Shown: piece after piece, positions 1 through 5,821 of the stretch
Position numbering within the stretch: the first letter of the stretch is position 1
Layout: each line of letters begins with the position of its first letter
Assembly (NCBI GenBank): GCA_001794525.1
Contig: MGJZ01000003.1
Span: forward strand, 3,064 to 12,904
Source: Candidatus Yanofskybacteria bacterium RIFCSPHIGHO2_02_FULL_50_12
GTDB taxonomy: Bacteria; Patescibacteriota; Minisyncoccia; 2-02-FULL-40-12; GWA2-44-9
Reading direction: 5' to 3'
Length of the DNA stretch: 9,841 nt
Program-made: the position numbers and the translations under genes
Notes under the pieces: model-generated
What the model saw: the letters and a program-made list of their open reading frames with translations, nothing else
What the model was told of the DNA's origin: nothing
Database searches by the model: none

Positions 1-636
1 TTTCAAACTTGAAACCGGTCTGGAAAAACTTACATCCTCGGCATCCTTAATAAGGTTGATAATCTCATTGGCTCTGGAGTTCGGAACTATATTAAGTTCT
101 CCTTCTTCAATGGCCCTTTTAATTTCTTTTTTGTATTTCGTCAGCTTGAAAAACCAATTTTCCTCTTTAACTTTTTCAGGTTCGGTTTTATGCAACGGAC
201 AAAGGCCATCGACCAACTCGCTCTTTTTGATGAAGGCTTCGTGGCCCACGCAATAGAGCCCTTCGTATTCCTTTTTGTATAGATCGCCATTTTCCTTCAG
301 CTGATTCCAGAACTTTATAACCGTGGGCCAGTGACGAGACTTGTCGCTTGTTCGAATAAAGTCGTCATTTGATATGTTAAGCTGCTGTGTTAAGTCTTGT
401 GCCTGAATCGCAACTTCATCGGCAAGCTCGAGTGGTGTCTTGTCCAGCTTTTCAGCGGCTCGGGAGACTGTGATGCCATGCTCATCGGTACCCGTCAAAA
501 AATAGACTTCTTCGCCTTTCAGTCGATGATAGCGCGCCAATACATCGGCCTGTATCAACTCGAACGCAAATCCCAAATGAGGCTTACTGTTTGTGTATAG
601 TATTGCAGTCGTTATGTAGAATTTATTCTTCGTCAT
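1..636 (-). CDS. metG: Methionyl-tRNA synthetase, N-terminal 212 residues (runs off the left edge)
   Basis: This enzyme charges tRNA-Met and tRNA-fMet with methionine in the cytoplasm. I translated it by hand: the frame is open from the ATG at 636 to the window edge. The Rossmann start reads KPHLGF at residues 18-23, in the place of the class I HIGH signature, and TGTDEHG follows at 48-54. A zinc-knuckle insertion carries C129-x2-H132 and C146-x2-H149, then EENWFFKLTKY (158-168) and a segment reaching LEDVSFSRP-type sequence (EDVSFSRP, 200-207), as in MetRS. The fourth residue of HIGH is Phe and the second zinc ligand is His rather than the usual Cys. The KMSKS loop and anticodon domain lie outside the window. 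The start codon lies inside the 3' end of rsmI (14-bp overlap), so translation is probably coupled. Confident on family. Confidence 0.95.
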   Translation of the reverse strand, partial: MTKNKFYITTAILYTNSKPHLGFAFELIQADVLARYHRLKGEEVYFLTGTDEHGITVSRAAEKLDKTPLELADEVAIQAQDLTQQLNISNDDFIRTSDKSRHWPTVIKFWNQLKENGDLYKKEYEGLYCVGHEAFIKKSELVDGLCPLHKTEPEKVKEENWFFKLTKYKKEIKRAIEEGELNIVPNSRANEIINLIKDAEDVSFSRPVSSLK

Positions 637-1336
637 TTTTTATTTTCCTGGGCTTCGGGCCGACTACAATGACGAATTCGCCCAGGAGATTTTTGTCGTG
701 GAGTTTCATTTTGATATCCTCGGCGGTACCGCCTGCCTGCCGGACAGGCAGGCGATAGACGGTCTCAAATTGCTTGGTAATCTCCCGGCACACCACGAGG
801 GGGCGACCAAGGAGCGCGAGCGCTTCCAGGGTTTTCAGGATGCGGAACTTCGATTCGTACAATACCACGGCGTGTTCAATCTCGCCAATCCGCTTGAAGA
901 AAATCTGTCTGCCCTTTTTATGTGGTGGAAATCCTAGATAGGTGAATCTGTCCGTCGGAAATCCGCTGATGCTCAACGCGGCAATCGCGGCGTTGGCGCC
1001 GGGAACGGGAACCACGGCGAGGTCAGGCAATTCCTTAAGCACTTCCTGAATCAGAAAATTTCCCGGATCATTGATCCCCGGTGTACCGGCATCGGATACT
1101 AATGCCAGATTTTTGCCTGATCGCAGGAGCGAGATGATTTTACGGATTGTCGCCGGATTGCTGTGCTGATGGTATACCAGCATTTCCTTCTTGATATTGT
1201 AGTGCTCGAGCAAGGTTCGTGTCACTCGGGTATCTTCGGCCAGAATCAGATCGGCATTGCTCAAAACCGTGATGGCTCTTAACGATATATCAGCGAGATT
1301 GCCGATAGGCGTGGCGACAATAAATAGTTTAGCCAT
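623..1336 (-). CDS. rsmI: 16S rRNA (cytidine-2'-O)-methyltransferase RsmI
   Basis: RsmI uses S-adenosylmethionine to 2'-O-methylate C1402 of 16S rRNA in the decoding centre. The 237-residue product opens with LFIVATPIGNLADISLRA (residues 4-21), the tetrapyrrole-methylase-fold signature of the family. It continues with AEDTRVTRTLL, LVSDAGTPGINDPG and VPVPGANAAIAALSISGFP, all diagnostic of RsmI. I start it at the ATG at 1336. A longer frame from 1432 adds 32 residues encoded by a structured intergenic stretch and does not look like family sequence. Residues 196-202 (LPVRQAG) are encoded by a palindrome that appears inserted between VYR and GTAEDI. The stop lies 14 bp inside metG. It lies downstream of the AI-2E-family gene after a 159-bp gap. 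No clear Shine-Dalgarno precedes the start. Confidence 0.93.
   Translation of the reverse strand: MAKLFIVATPIGNLADISLRAITVLSNADLILAEDTRVTRTLLEHYNIKKEMLVYHQHSNPATIRKIISLLRSGKNLALVSDAGTPGINDPGNFLIQEVLKELPDLAVVPVPGANAAIAALSISGFPTDRFTYLGFPPHKKGRQIFFKRIGEIEHAVVLYESKFRILKTLEALALLGRPLVVCREITKQFETVYRLPVRQAGGTAEDIKMKLHDKNLLGEFVIVVGPKPRKIKNDEE
730..754. repeat. GC-rich palindromic element inserted in frame in rsmI
   Basis: The arms CGCCTGCCTG (730-739) and CAGGCAGGCG (745-754) form a perfect 10-bp inverted repeat around a 5-nt centre. On the coding strand it encodes LPVRQAG between residues R195 and G203. Removing 21 nt (731-751) would restore the sequence VYRGTAEDI, which looks like uninterrupted RsmI. 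From memory, similar CTGCCTG palindromes are common in Parcubacteria-type genomes; I could not verify this. There is no second copy in the window. Confidence 0.75.
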
Positions 1337-1360
1337 TTCAGTATATTCAAACGCAGCTGA

Positions 1361-1485
1361 CTTGACCAAGATCAAGGCGCAAGCGAGCATTGGAGCGAGG
1401 CATACTATAGTTATGCCGAGTGAGACGCGCAACTTGCAACGCAGAGCTTGGTCAAGAGCGTCCTGCTTAAGTCGCCGCAGGCGAC
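1361..1485. other. Structured intergenic region with nested inverted repeats between the AI-2E gene and rsmI
   Basis: The 159 bp between the two genes hold CTTGACCAAG (1361-1370) paired with CTTGGTCAAG (1447-1456). Inside, GCAAG (1379-1383) can pair with CTTGC in the right half. At the centre GGCATA (1399-1404) and TATGCC (1412-1417) form a hairpin. A separate hairpin GTCGCC-GCA-GGCGAC sits at 1471-1485, just after the stop of the AI-2E gene in the minus direction. No hairpin is followed by a good T tract, so a terminator is not evident. It could be an RNA processing or leader structure, or a dispersed repeat. Confidence 0.5.
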
Positions 1486-1495
1486 AGCGGTGCGG

Positions 1496-2539
1496 TCAGC
1501 CAGTTTGACGTCTTGATTCCTTGTGCTTTGCTAGATCATCGAGAATCTCAACAATGATCGTAGCCATCGGCACGGAAAGAATCATACCGGGAATGCCGGC
1601 GAGCTGATTACCGACTAAAAGAGCGATAATTACTACCACTGGATTGAGGCCAAGGGTCTTGCCGAGAATAAGCGGCACGAGGATATGGTTTTCGATCTGC
1701 TGAATAACGATGTACAGCACGATTACCCAGAGGCCTAGAGCCGGCGATTGCAGAAACGCCAGGAAGACGGCTGGAATTGCGCCCAACACAGGCCCGACCA
1801 TCGGGATCAACTCCAAGAACATCATCATCAGCGAAAGAACGAGCGCGAATTTTATGTTCAAGAGCGACAGGCCGACATAGGTCATCAGGCCGACGATCAG
1901 CCCGAGCAGCAGCTGGCCTTGAACCCACTTCCCAACCTTGCGCTCGACGCGCTTCCACAATCCGACTACGTAACCCTCGTATTTTTCCGGCACAATGGAA
2001 TCAAGGAAGCCCTCGATACCCTTGCGCGTCACCGAGAGATAGAAAGAAATGACTAAGATCGCCACGAAGGAGAAGAGGCCGCCAAAGATACTCGCGACCA
2101 GGCCGACTACCGACTGGGAAGCCTGTTGGAGATAGGTGGAAAGGCCGTCGAGAATATTTTGGACTTCGCTCAAGAAATCCAGGTAGCGCGGCGAGCCTTG
2201 CTGGGCGTTTTCCAAAGACGAAGACACCCGCTCGACTACCTTCGGCAAACTGCCGACCAAACGATTCAAGTCATCGGTAATATAAGGAATGATGAGCGAG
2301 ATTAGAAATACGCCGAGACCCAGCACCGACAAGTATAATAGGAGGACGCCGACCACGCGCGGGAATCCTTTTTGATCAAGCCAGTTGGCAAAAGGCGAAA
2401 TTGCCGAGGCGACAATAATCGCGAACAGGAAGATGATGAGTACATCCTTGAGGAGGTAGAGAAGGATGAAAAAAATAACCAGGAGAAGACCTTTAAAGAT
2501 GCTGGCGGTAGAAATGTCTATGTACGTGCGCTCGCTCAT
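1496..2539 (-). CDS. AI-2E family transporter (PerM/YdiK-like membrane protein)
   Basis: This 347-residue polytopic membrane protein belongs to the AI-2E (PF01594) family, whose members are putative permeases or ion exchangers; substrates are rarely known, and autoinducer-2 export should not be assumed. There are two hydrophobic segments at about residues 14-50, a third at about 60-86, and one at about 147-170 after a soluble amphipathic region (about 90-145). A C-terminal cluster from about 207 to 335 contains GLIVGLMTYVGLSLLNI, LELIPMVGPVLGAIPA and an NHILVPLILGKTLGLNPVVV stretch, all typical of the family. Its ATG overlaps the TGA of the upstream peptidase gene (ATGA, 2536-2539), so it is probably translationally coupled. 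No Shine-Dalgarno is apparent. The tail DDLAKHKESRRQTG is a normal hydrophilic end. Confidence 0.92.
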   Translation of the reverse strand: MSERTYIDISTASIFKGLLLVIFFILLYLLKDVLIIFLFAIIVASAISPFANWLDQKGFPRVVGVLLLYLSVLGLGVFLISLIIPYITDDLNRLVGSLPKVVERVSSSLENAQQGSPRYLDFLSEVQNILDGLSTYLQQASQSVVGLVASIFGGLFSFVAILVISFYLSVTRKGIEGFLDSIVPEKYEGYVVGLWKRVERKVGKWVQGQLLLGLIVGLMTYVGLSLLNIKFALVLSLMMMFLELIPMVGPVLGAIPAVFLAFLQSPALGLWVIVLYIVIQQIENHILVPLILGKTLGLNPVVVIIALLVGNQLAGIPGMILSVPMATIIVEILDDLAKHKESRRQTG

Positions 2540-3819
2540 AATGCTAACAGGTGGTTAAAAGGCTCCGGATCTTTGAATGGACCGATGACCGCCAGGTTGA
2601 GCTTCGAGCCGTCTAAAACTTCCGAAGCAACTCCCAGGATATCGGCCAGAGTGACTTTCTTAATTTTATCGAGCTCTTGGACCGGTGTCAAAACTTCATT
2701 CTTGAATAACACGCTTTCGGCGCAGCTTTCAGCGATGAAATCCGAATGTTCCAGAGCTAAAGCTGTGCGCCCGATCGCCTTATCGACGGCCTGACGCAAC
2801 TCGAGCGGCGTGATCCCCTCTTTTTTGATTTTGCGGATTTCATCAATGACCACGCCGATCGCGTCGAGGGTTTTTTCATTGTTCACGCCGGCGCTGATTT
2901 CAAAATATCCGGTGTCGGTGTAGGTTTGCTGGCCGGATGAAACATAGTAAGCCAAGCCGCGTTTCTCGCGCACTTCATTAAACAGGCGCGAACTCATGCC
3001 GCCGCCTAAAACGCTCGACAGCACTGCGAGCGGATAACGCCGCTCGTCGGCCATGTTGAATGAACGAAAGCCGAGAATAAAATGGGTTTGGTCGGTTTCT
3101 TTGAAAAATATGTCCGCCTGCGGCCCAGTCTGCTGCTCGATAACCGCCGGCTTAACGAATGCCGAGCCAGTTCTAATATTTTCAAAATGCGCGCCCACTT
3201 TCTCCTTGATCGTTTCCGGATCGATATTGCCGGCAATGGCTACGATCGTGTTCTGGGCAATGTAATGGGTATTGAAATAATCGACGAACTTGTCGCGCTT
3301 TAACCCTAGTACCGTTTCTTTCCCCCCTGCAATCGGCCAACCCGCCGGCTGATCGCCATATAAGAGGTGCTCGAACCGATCGGCCACCAACCGCGGCGGA
3401 TCGTCGCGGTACATATTGATTTCTTCCACGATCACGTGACGTTCGGTTTGAATCGCCTCTTCCGCCAGCTTCGAATTAAGATAGATGTCGAAGATGACAT
3501 CCATGATGACATCGATCTTGTCCGAACTGGCTTTAGCGTAATAGCCGGTGAGTTCTTTGGTAGTAAATGCGTTGAATTGGGCGCCGATTGACTCCAGCTC
3601 GCGAGAAATGTCGAGGGTTCCCGGCCGCTTAGTCGTACCCTTGAACATTAAATGCTCGAGAAAATGAGAAATGCCATTGATCTCCTTGGTTTCATACTTC
3701 GAGCCGGTACCGACCATCACCATCACCGTGACCGTGCGCGTCCCTTCCATCGGCACGGTCACGAGGCGGAGGCCAGATTCATAGGCATGCAATTGATAAT
3801 TGAACGAATTCTCAGTCAT
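2536..3819 (-). CDS. M16 family (pitrilysin-type) zinc metallopeptidase, MPP/PqqL-like
   Basis: This is a 427-residue single-unit M16 peptidase of the processing-peptidase subfamily. The inverted zinc motif HFLEH lies at residues 52-56 (H52, E55, H56), within GISHFLEHLMFKGT. The distal zinc-ligand glutamate is E133 in VEEINMYRDDPP, at the HxxEH-x76-E spacing. The second, inactive M16 domain is recognisable from GGGMSSRLFNEVREKRGLAYYVSSG (about 273-297), where the R/Y substrate-binding pair of the family occurs. There is no signal peptide, so it is probably cytoplasmic. It heads the minus-strand unit with the AI-2E gene. A possible extended -10, TGATAGGAT (3829-3837), lies about 9 nt before the ATG. 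It follows a strong terminator hairpin, so it has its own promoter. The physiological substrate is unknown. Confidence 0.94.
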   Translation of the reverse strand: MTENSFNYQLHAYESGLRLVTVPMEGTRTVTVMVMVGTGSKYETKEINGISHFLEHLMFKGTTKRPGTLDISRELESIGAQFNAFTTKELTGYYAKASSDKIDVIMDVIFDIYLNSKLAEEAIQTERHVIVEEINMYRDDPPRLVADRFEHLLYGDQPAGWPIAGGKETVLGLKRDKFVDYFNTHYIAQNTIVAIAGNIDPETIKEKVGAHFENIRTGSAFVKPAVIEQQTGPQADIFFKETDQTHFILGFRSFNMADERRYPLAVLSSVLGGGMSSRLFNEVREKRGLAYYVSSGQQTYTDTGYFEISAGVNNEKTLDAIGVVIDEIRKIKKEGITPLELRQAVDKAIGRTALALEHSDFIAESCAESVLFKNEVLTPVQELDKIKKVTLADILGVASEVLDGSKLNLAVIGPFKDPEPFNHLLAL

Positions 3820-3846
3820 AGCTTAGTTATCCTATCACGACCTAAA

Positions 3847-3887
3847 GAAGAAATGAACGGTCGCCTCTGGCGATCGTTCATTTCTTC
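3847..3887 (-). terminator. Hairpin terminator after tRNA-Met
   Basis: There are 19-bp arms (3847-3865 and 3869-3887) with one mismatch position and a 3-nt loop; the core is AACGGTCGCC-TCT-GGCGATCGTT. On the minus strand it lies 17 nt past the tRNA and the stem base is T-rich (CATTTCTTCTTTAGG). It separates the tRNA from the M16 gene. The core resembles the hairpin at 5779-5814. Confidence 0.75.
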
Positions 3888-3903
3888 AGATGTAATAGAT
3901 ATG

Positions 3904-3975
3904 TGTCGGTGGCAGGAATCGAACCTGCGACAACTTCTTTATGAGGGAAGCGCTCTACCACTGAGCTACACCGAC
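3904..3975 (-). tRNA. tRNA-Met(CAT), elongator type (tRNA-Ile2 not excluded)
   Basis: The minus strand folds as a 72-nt cloverleaf. The acceptor is GTCGGTG/CACCGAC, the D stem GCTC/GAGC, the anticodon loop CTCATAA and the T arm GCAGG-TTCGATT-CCTGC, with discriminator A and no encoded CCA. The anticodon is CAT, and the G1-C72 pair rules out an initiator. The anticodon stem CTTCC/AGAAG has a C31-A39 mismatch next to the loop. A CAT tRNA can also be tRNA-Ile2 with lysidine at position 34, which sequence alone does not decide here. Its first 10 nt overlap the end of the upstream ORF. Confidence 0.88.
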
Positions 3976-4655
3976 GATACGGAAGCTTTAAAGAAAGCCT
4001 CGATAAGCCCCATCATTCTATAATATTTTAAGCGACTTTTCAATAACGCAATTCTAAAGGTTCCGAAGTAGTTATCATGGTTTTCATATATTTTTTTCTG
4101 CTGTAATTTCAAAAAAACGGTATTTCTAAATCTTACCAACGGAGCACCTAAAAATGCCCGCCAAAACTGTTTTACTTTCTCTTCCCGACTCCTGTGCATC
4201 TCATTAATAAAAATAGTGAAACATAACTCCGAATCATCTTTGATAAAAAATGTTTGAAGCCACTTCATCATGAATTGAATAAGTTGAGGATCTGAATTTA
4301 TGAATTCAATCCGACCATTTTTCTTCGATCCTTCAGCAATATAAAGGGCGACTCCTGCAATGAAAAATTCCTGCTGGGACATTTTGGATAGTTCTCGCAA
4401 CCCTTCTTTTTTAAAAAACTCCACATTCTCTCTTTTCTTCTCCTTATTTTTCATTGCTCCCATGATCTGGCCCAACTTCAATCCATTTTTCTTTCGCGTT
4501 AAAAGGGCCTTGATCTGATCCGGTGTTAAGTCAATATCCCGACACCAAATACTTACTGAACTTTTAGGCAAGCCTAAATTACGTGCAATAACCGTGATGC
4601 TTTCTCCAGTGCGTCGTATTTCTCTAACTTTTAATCTTAATGCAGACTTTGCCAT
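3966..4655 (-). CDS. HTH protein with LAGLIDADG-like domain (putative homing-endonuclease-type protein)
   Basis: The 229-residue product has an N-terminal helix-turn-helix (about residues 8-38; VREIRRTGESITVIARNLGL then PKSSVSIWCRDI), like resolvase or transposase HTH regions. A lysine-rich linker follows. At 97-110 comes FFIAGVALYIAEGS, which resembles the first LAGLIDADG helix with an acidic residue at the catalytic position, then GRIEFINSDPQLIQFMMKWL. The rest (about 140-220) is basic and aromatic. Only one such motif is visible, so it would act as a dimer if it is a nuclease; a regulator built on the same fold is an alternative. The gene is more AT-rich than its neighbours. Its stop codon TAG is formed by the tRNA-Met 5' end (GTCGGTGTAG). 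AGGAG lies 16-20 nt upstream of the ATG, which is too far for a normal RBS. Confidence 0.7.
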   Translation of the reverse strand: MAKSALRLKVREIRRTGESITVIARNLGLPKSSVSIWCRDIDLTPDQIKALLTRKKNGLKLGQIMGAMKNKEKKRENVEFFKKEGLRELSKMSQQEFFIAGVALYIAEGSKKNGRIEFINSDPQLIQFMMKWLQTFFIKDDSELCFTIFINEMHRSREEKVKQFWRAFLGAPLVRFRNTVFLKLQQKKIYENHDNYFGTFRIALLKSRLKYYRMMGLIEAFFKASVSSV

Positions 4656-4685
4656 AGTTCTGATATTTCATACTCCTATGTCTTT

Positions 4686-4694
4686 AGTATAACA
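4686..4694 (-). promoter_or_regulatory. Extended -10 promoter for the HTH/LAGLIDADG-like gene
   Basis: On the minus strand TGT-TATACT gives an extended -10 (TATACT at 4691-4686). It would start transcription near 4679 and leave a leader of about 24 nt that includes AGGAG. No good -35 is visible. It diverges from the tRNA-fMet promoter. Confidence 0.45.
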
Positions 4695-4713
4695 AAGTAG
4701 CAAAGATTAGATA

Positions 4714-4742
4714 TTTACTTATCCACTTTGATTTAGTACAAT
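4714..4742 (+). promoter_or_regulatory. Promoter of tRNA-fMet
   Basis: TTTACT (4714-4719, 4 of 6 matches to TTGACA) and TACAAT (4737-4742) are separated by 17 nt. The predicted start, 7 nt on, falls at about 4749, the mature 5' end of the tRNA, so little or no 5' leader would need trimming. Confidence 0.65.
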
Positions 4743-4748
4743 GAGGAT

Positions 4749-4820
4749 CGCGGGGTAGCGCAGCGGTAGCGTGCAAGGCTCATAACCTTGAGGTCGTGGG
4801 TTCGAATCCCACCCCCGCAA
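4749..4820 (+). tRNA. Initiator tRNA-fMet(CAT)
   Basis: The acceptor is CGCGGGG against CCCCGCA, which leaves the C1-A72 mismatch that marks bacterial initiators for formylation and excludes EF-Tu. The anticodon CAT is at 4781-4783 in the loop CTCATAA. The T arm is GTGGG-TTCGAAT-CCCAC and the discriminator is A, with no encoded CCA. The anticodon stem is CAAGG/CCTTG, so pairs 29-31 are A-U, G-C, G-C rather than the near-universal three G-C pairs. The 11-24 pair is C-G instead of the usual initiator A-U. Confidence 0.95.
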
Positions 4821-4826
4821 CATTCG

Positions 4827-4867
4827 AAAACAAAAGTATCCTCGCCAGAGGGTATTTTTGTTTTTTT
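4827..4867 (+). terminator. Rho-independent terminator of tRNA-fMet
   Basis: The arms 4827-4843 and 4848-4864 form about 17 bp, two of them wobble, around the loop GCCA. The core is GTATCCTC/GAGGGTAT, and T continues to 4867. The T tract touches the extended -10 of msrA. Confidence 0.8.
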
Positions 4868-4875
4868 GCTATAAT
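4867..4875 (+). promoter_or_regulatory. Extended -10 promoter of msrA (leaderless start)
   Basis: TGCTATAAT combines the TGn extension with a perfect TATAAT at 4870-4875. Only 5 nt separate it from the ATG at 4881, so the transcript would begin at or next to the start codon. No -35 is visible; the upstream sequence is the terminator stem. Confidence 0.75.
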
Positions 4876-4880
4876 AGTTC

Positions 4881-5414
4881 ATGCAATCTCAAGTTTCTGT
4901 ATTCGGCGGCGGATGTTTTTGGTGCACCGAAGCGGTTTTCGGAATTTTAAAAGGCGTGATTTCGGTCATGCCGGGCTATGCCGGCGGAGAAACCCCTAAT
5001 CCAAATTACGAAAGCGTATCCAGTGGTAAGACTGGACATACGGAAGTCCTGAAGATCGAATACGACCCAGCACTAATCACCTACCGCGATCTTCTCACCG
5101 TATTTTTTGCCAGCCACGATCCAACTAGCAGAAACCGGCAAGGAGCTGATGTCGGCACTCAATATCGTTCAATCATTCTTTATTCAACCGATCAGCAGCG
5201 CATAGAAGCAGAACAATATATTAAAGAGCTCGTTGACTCTGGAGTTCCCGTGGTAACTGAAGTTAAAGAACTTACCCGCTTCTTCCCTGCCGAAGCCTAT
5301 CATCAAAATTACTACAAGAACCACAAGGAACAAGGATATTCCCAATTTGTCATCAAGCCTAAAATAGAAAAAGTCCAAAAAGAATTCCAACAATTATTAA
5401 ACAAAAACTTATGA
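4881..5414 (+). CDS. msrA: Peptide-methionine (S)-S-oxide reductase MsrA
   Basis: MsrA reduces the S epimer of methionine sulfoxide in oxidised proteins. The 177-residue product has the motif GGGCFWC at residues 9-15 with catalytic Cys12, followed by EAVF, GYAGG, GKTGHTE, YDP, FFASHDPTSRNRQGADVGTQYRS and the conserved YHQNYY near 139-144. The catalytic Cys is close to the N terminus, so no upstream start is needed. There is no Shine-Dalgarno; the promoter implies a leaderless mRNA. The stop overlaps the msrB start by ATGA. There is no signal peptide, so the enzyme is cytoplasmic. Resolving cysteines typical of some C-terminal tails are absent; Cys15 is the only other Cys. Confidence 0.97.
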   Translation: MQSQVSVFGGGCFWCTEAVFGILKGVISVMPGYAGGETPNPNYESVSSGKTGHTEVLKIEYDPALITYRDLLTVFFASHDPTSRNRQGADVGTQYRSIILYSTDQQRIEAEQYIKELVDSGVPVVTEVKELTRFFPAEAYHQNYYKNHKEQGYSQFVIKPKIEKVQKEFQQLLNKNL

Positions 5415-5785
5415 AAAAGGACGAAGAACTATCAAAGGATTTGTACCATGTGGCTCGAGAAAAAGGCACCGAAGCGCCGTTCACGGGCAAATACTGGGAC
5501 AGTCACGAAAAAGGCATGTATCGATGCGCGATTTGCGGCATGGAACTGTTTTCATCGGACACTAAGTTTGACTCCGGTACCGGCTGGCCAAGCTTTACGG
5601 AACCGGCCAATCTCGAACATGTCGAATTGAGGGAAGATTTTTCGGGAGGCATGCACCGGACAGAAGTGCTCTGTAAAAATTGCGGCGCCCATCTCGGCCA
5701 TGTATTTGAAGACGGGCCAAGAGCCAAAGGCGGCAAAAGATACTGCATCAACTCGATCTGTCTGGAATTGGAAAAGAAAAACTAA
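5411..5785 (+). CDS. msrB: Peptide-methionine (R)-S-oxide reductase MsrB
   Basis: MsrB reduces the R epimer and so completes the repair pair with MsrA. The 124-residue protein has the structural zinc cysteines C39-x2-C42 and C88-x2-C91, the family stretch FDSGTGWPSFTEP (53-65), HRTEVLCKNCGAHLGHVFEDGP, and the catalytic cysteine C112 in RYCIN. An extra Cys at 117, where Ala or another small residue is common (INSICLEL), is a possible resolving cysteine; this is inference. It is translationally coupled to msrA. The stop codon lies inside the left arm of the terminator hairpin. Confidence 0.97.
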   Translation: MKKDEELSKDLYHVAREKGTEAPFTGKYWDSHEKGMYRCAICGMELFSSDTKFDSGTGWPSFTEPANLEHVELREDFSGGMHRTEVLCKNCGAHLGHVFEDGPRAKGGKRYCINSICLELEKKN

Positions 5786-5814
5786 AACGGTCGCCTGAGC
5801 GACCGTTTTAGTTT
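5779..5814. terminator. Bidirectional terminator between msrB and the convergent cupredoxin-like gene
   Basis: Perfect 16-bp arms (AAACTAAAACGGTCGC and its complement, 5779-5794 and 5799-5814) enclose the loop CTGA. The A/T-rich base gives a T tract in both directions (TTTTAGTTT). It sits in the 36 bp between two convergent stop codons and serves both. Confidence 0.9.
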
Positions 5815-5821
5815 GGCTAAT

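Noticed and set aside
1337..1432. N-terminal extension of rsmI to an ATG at 1432
   Set aside because: The extra 32 residues are not RsmI-like, come from the structured intergenic repeat, and family sequence begins right after the ATG at 1336.
1608..2056. Overlapping Arg-rich ORFs on both strands within the AI-2E gene
   Set aside because: Out-of-frame shadows; the 347-codon frame carries clear membrane segments and family motifs.
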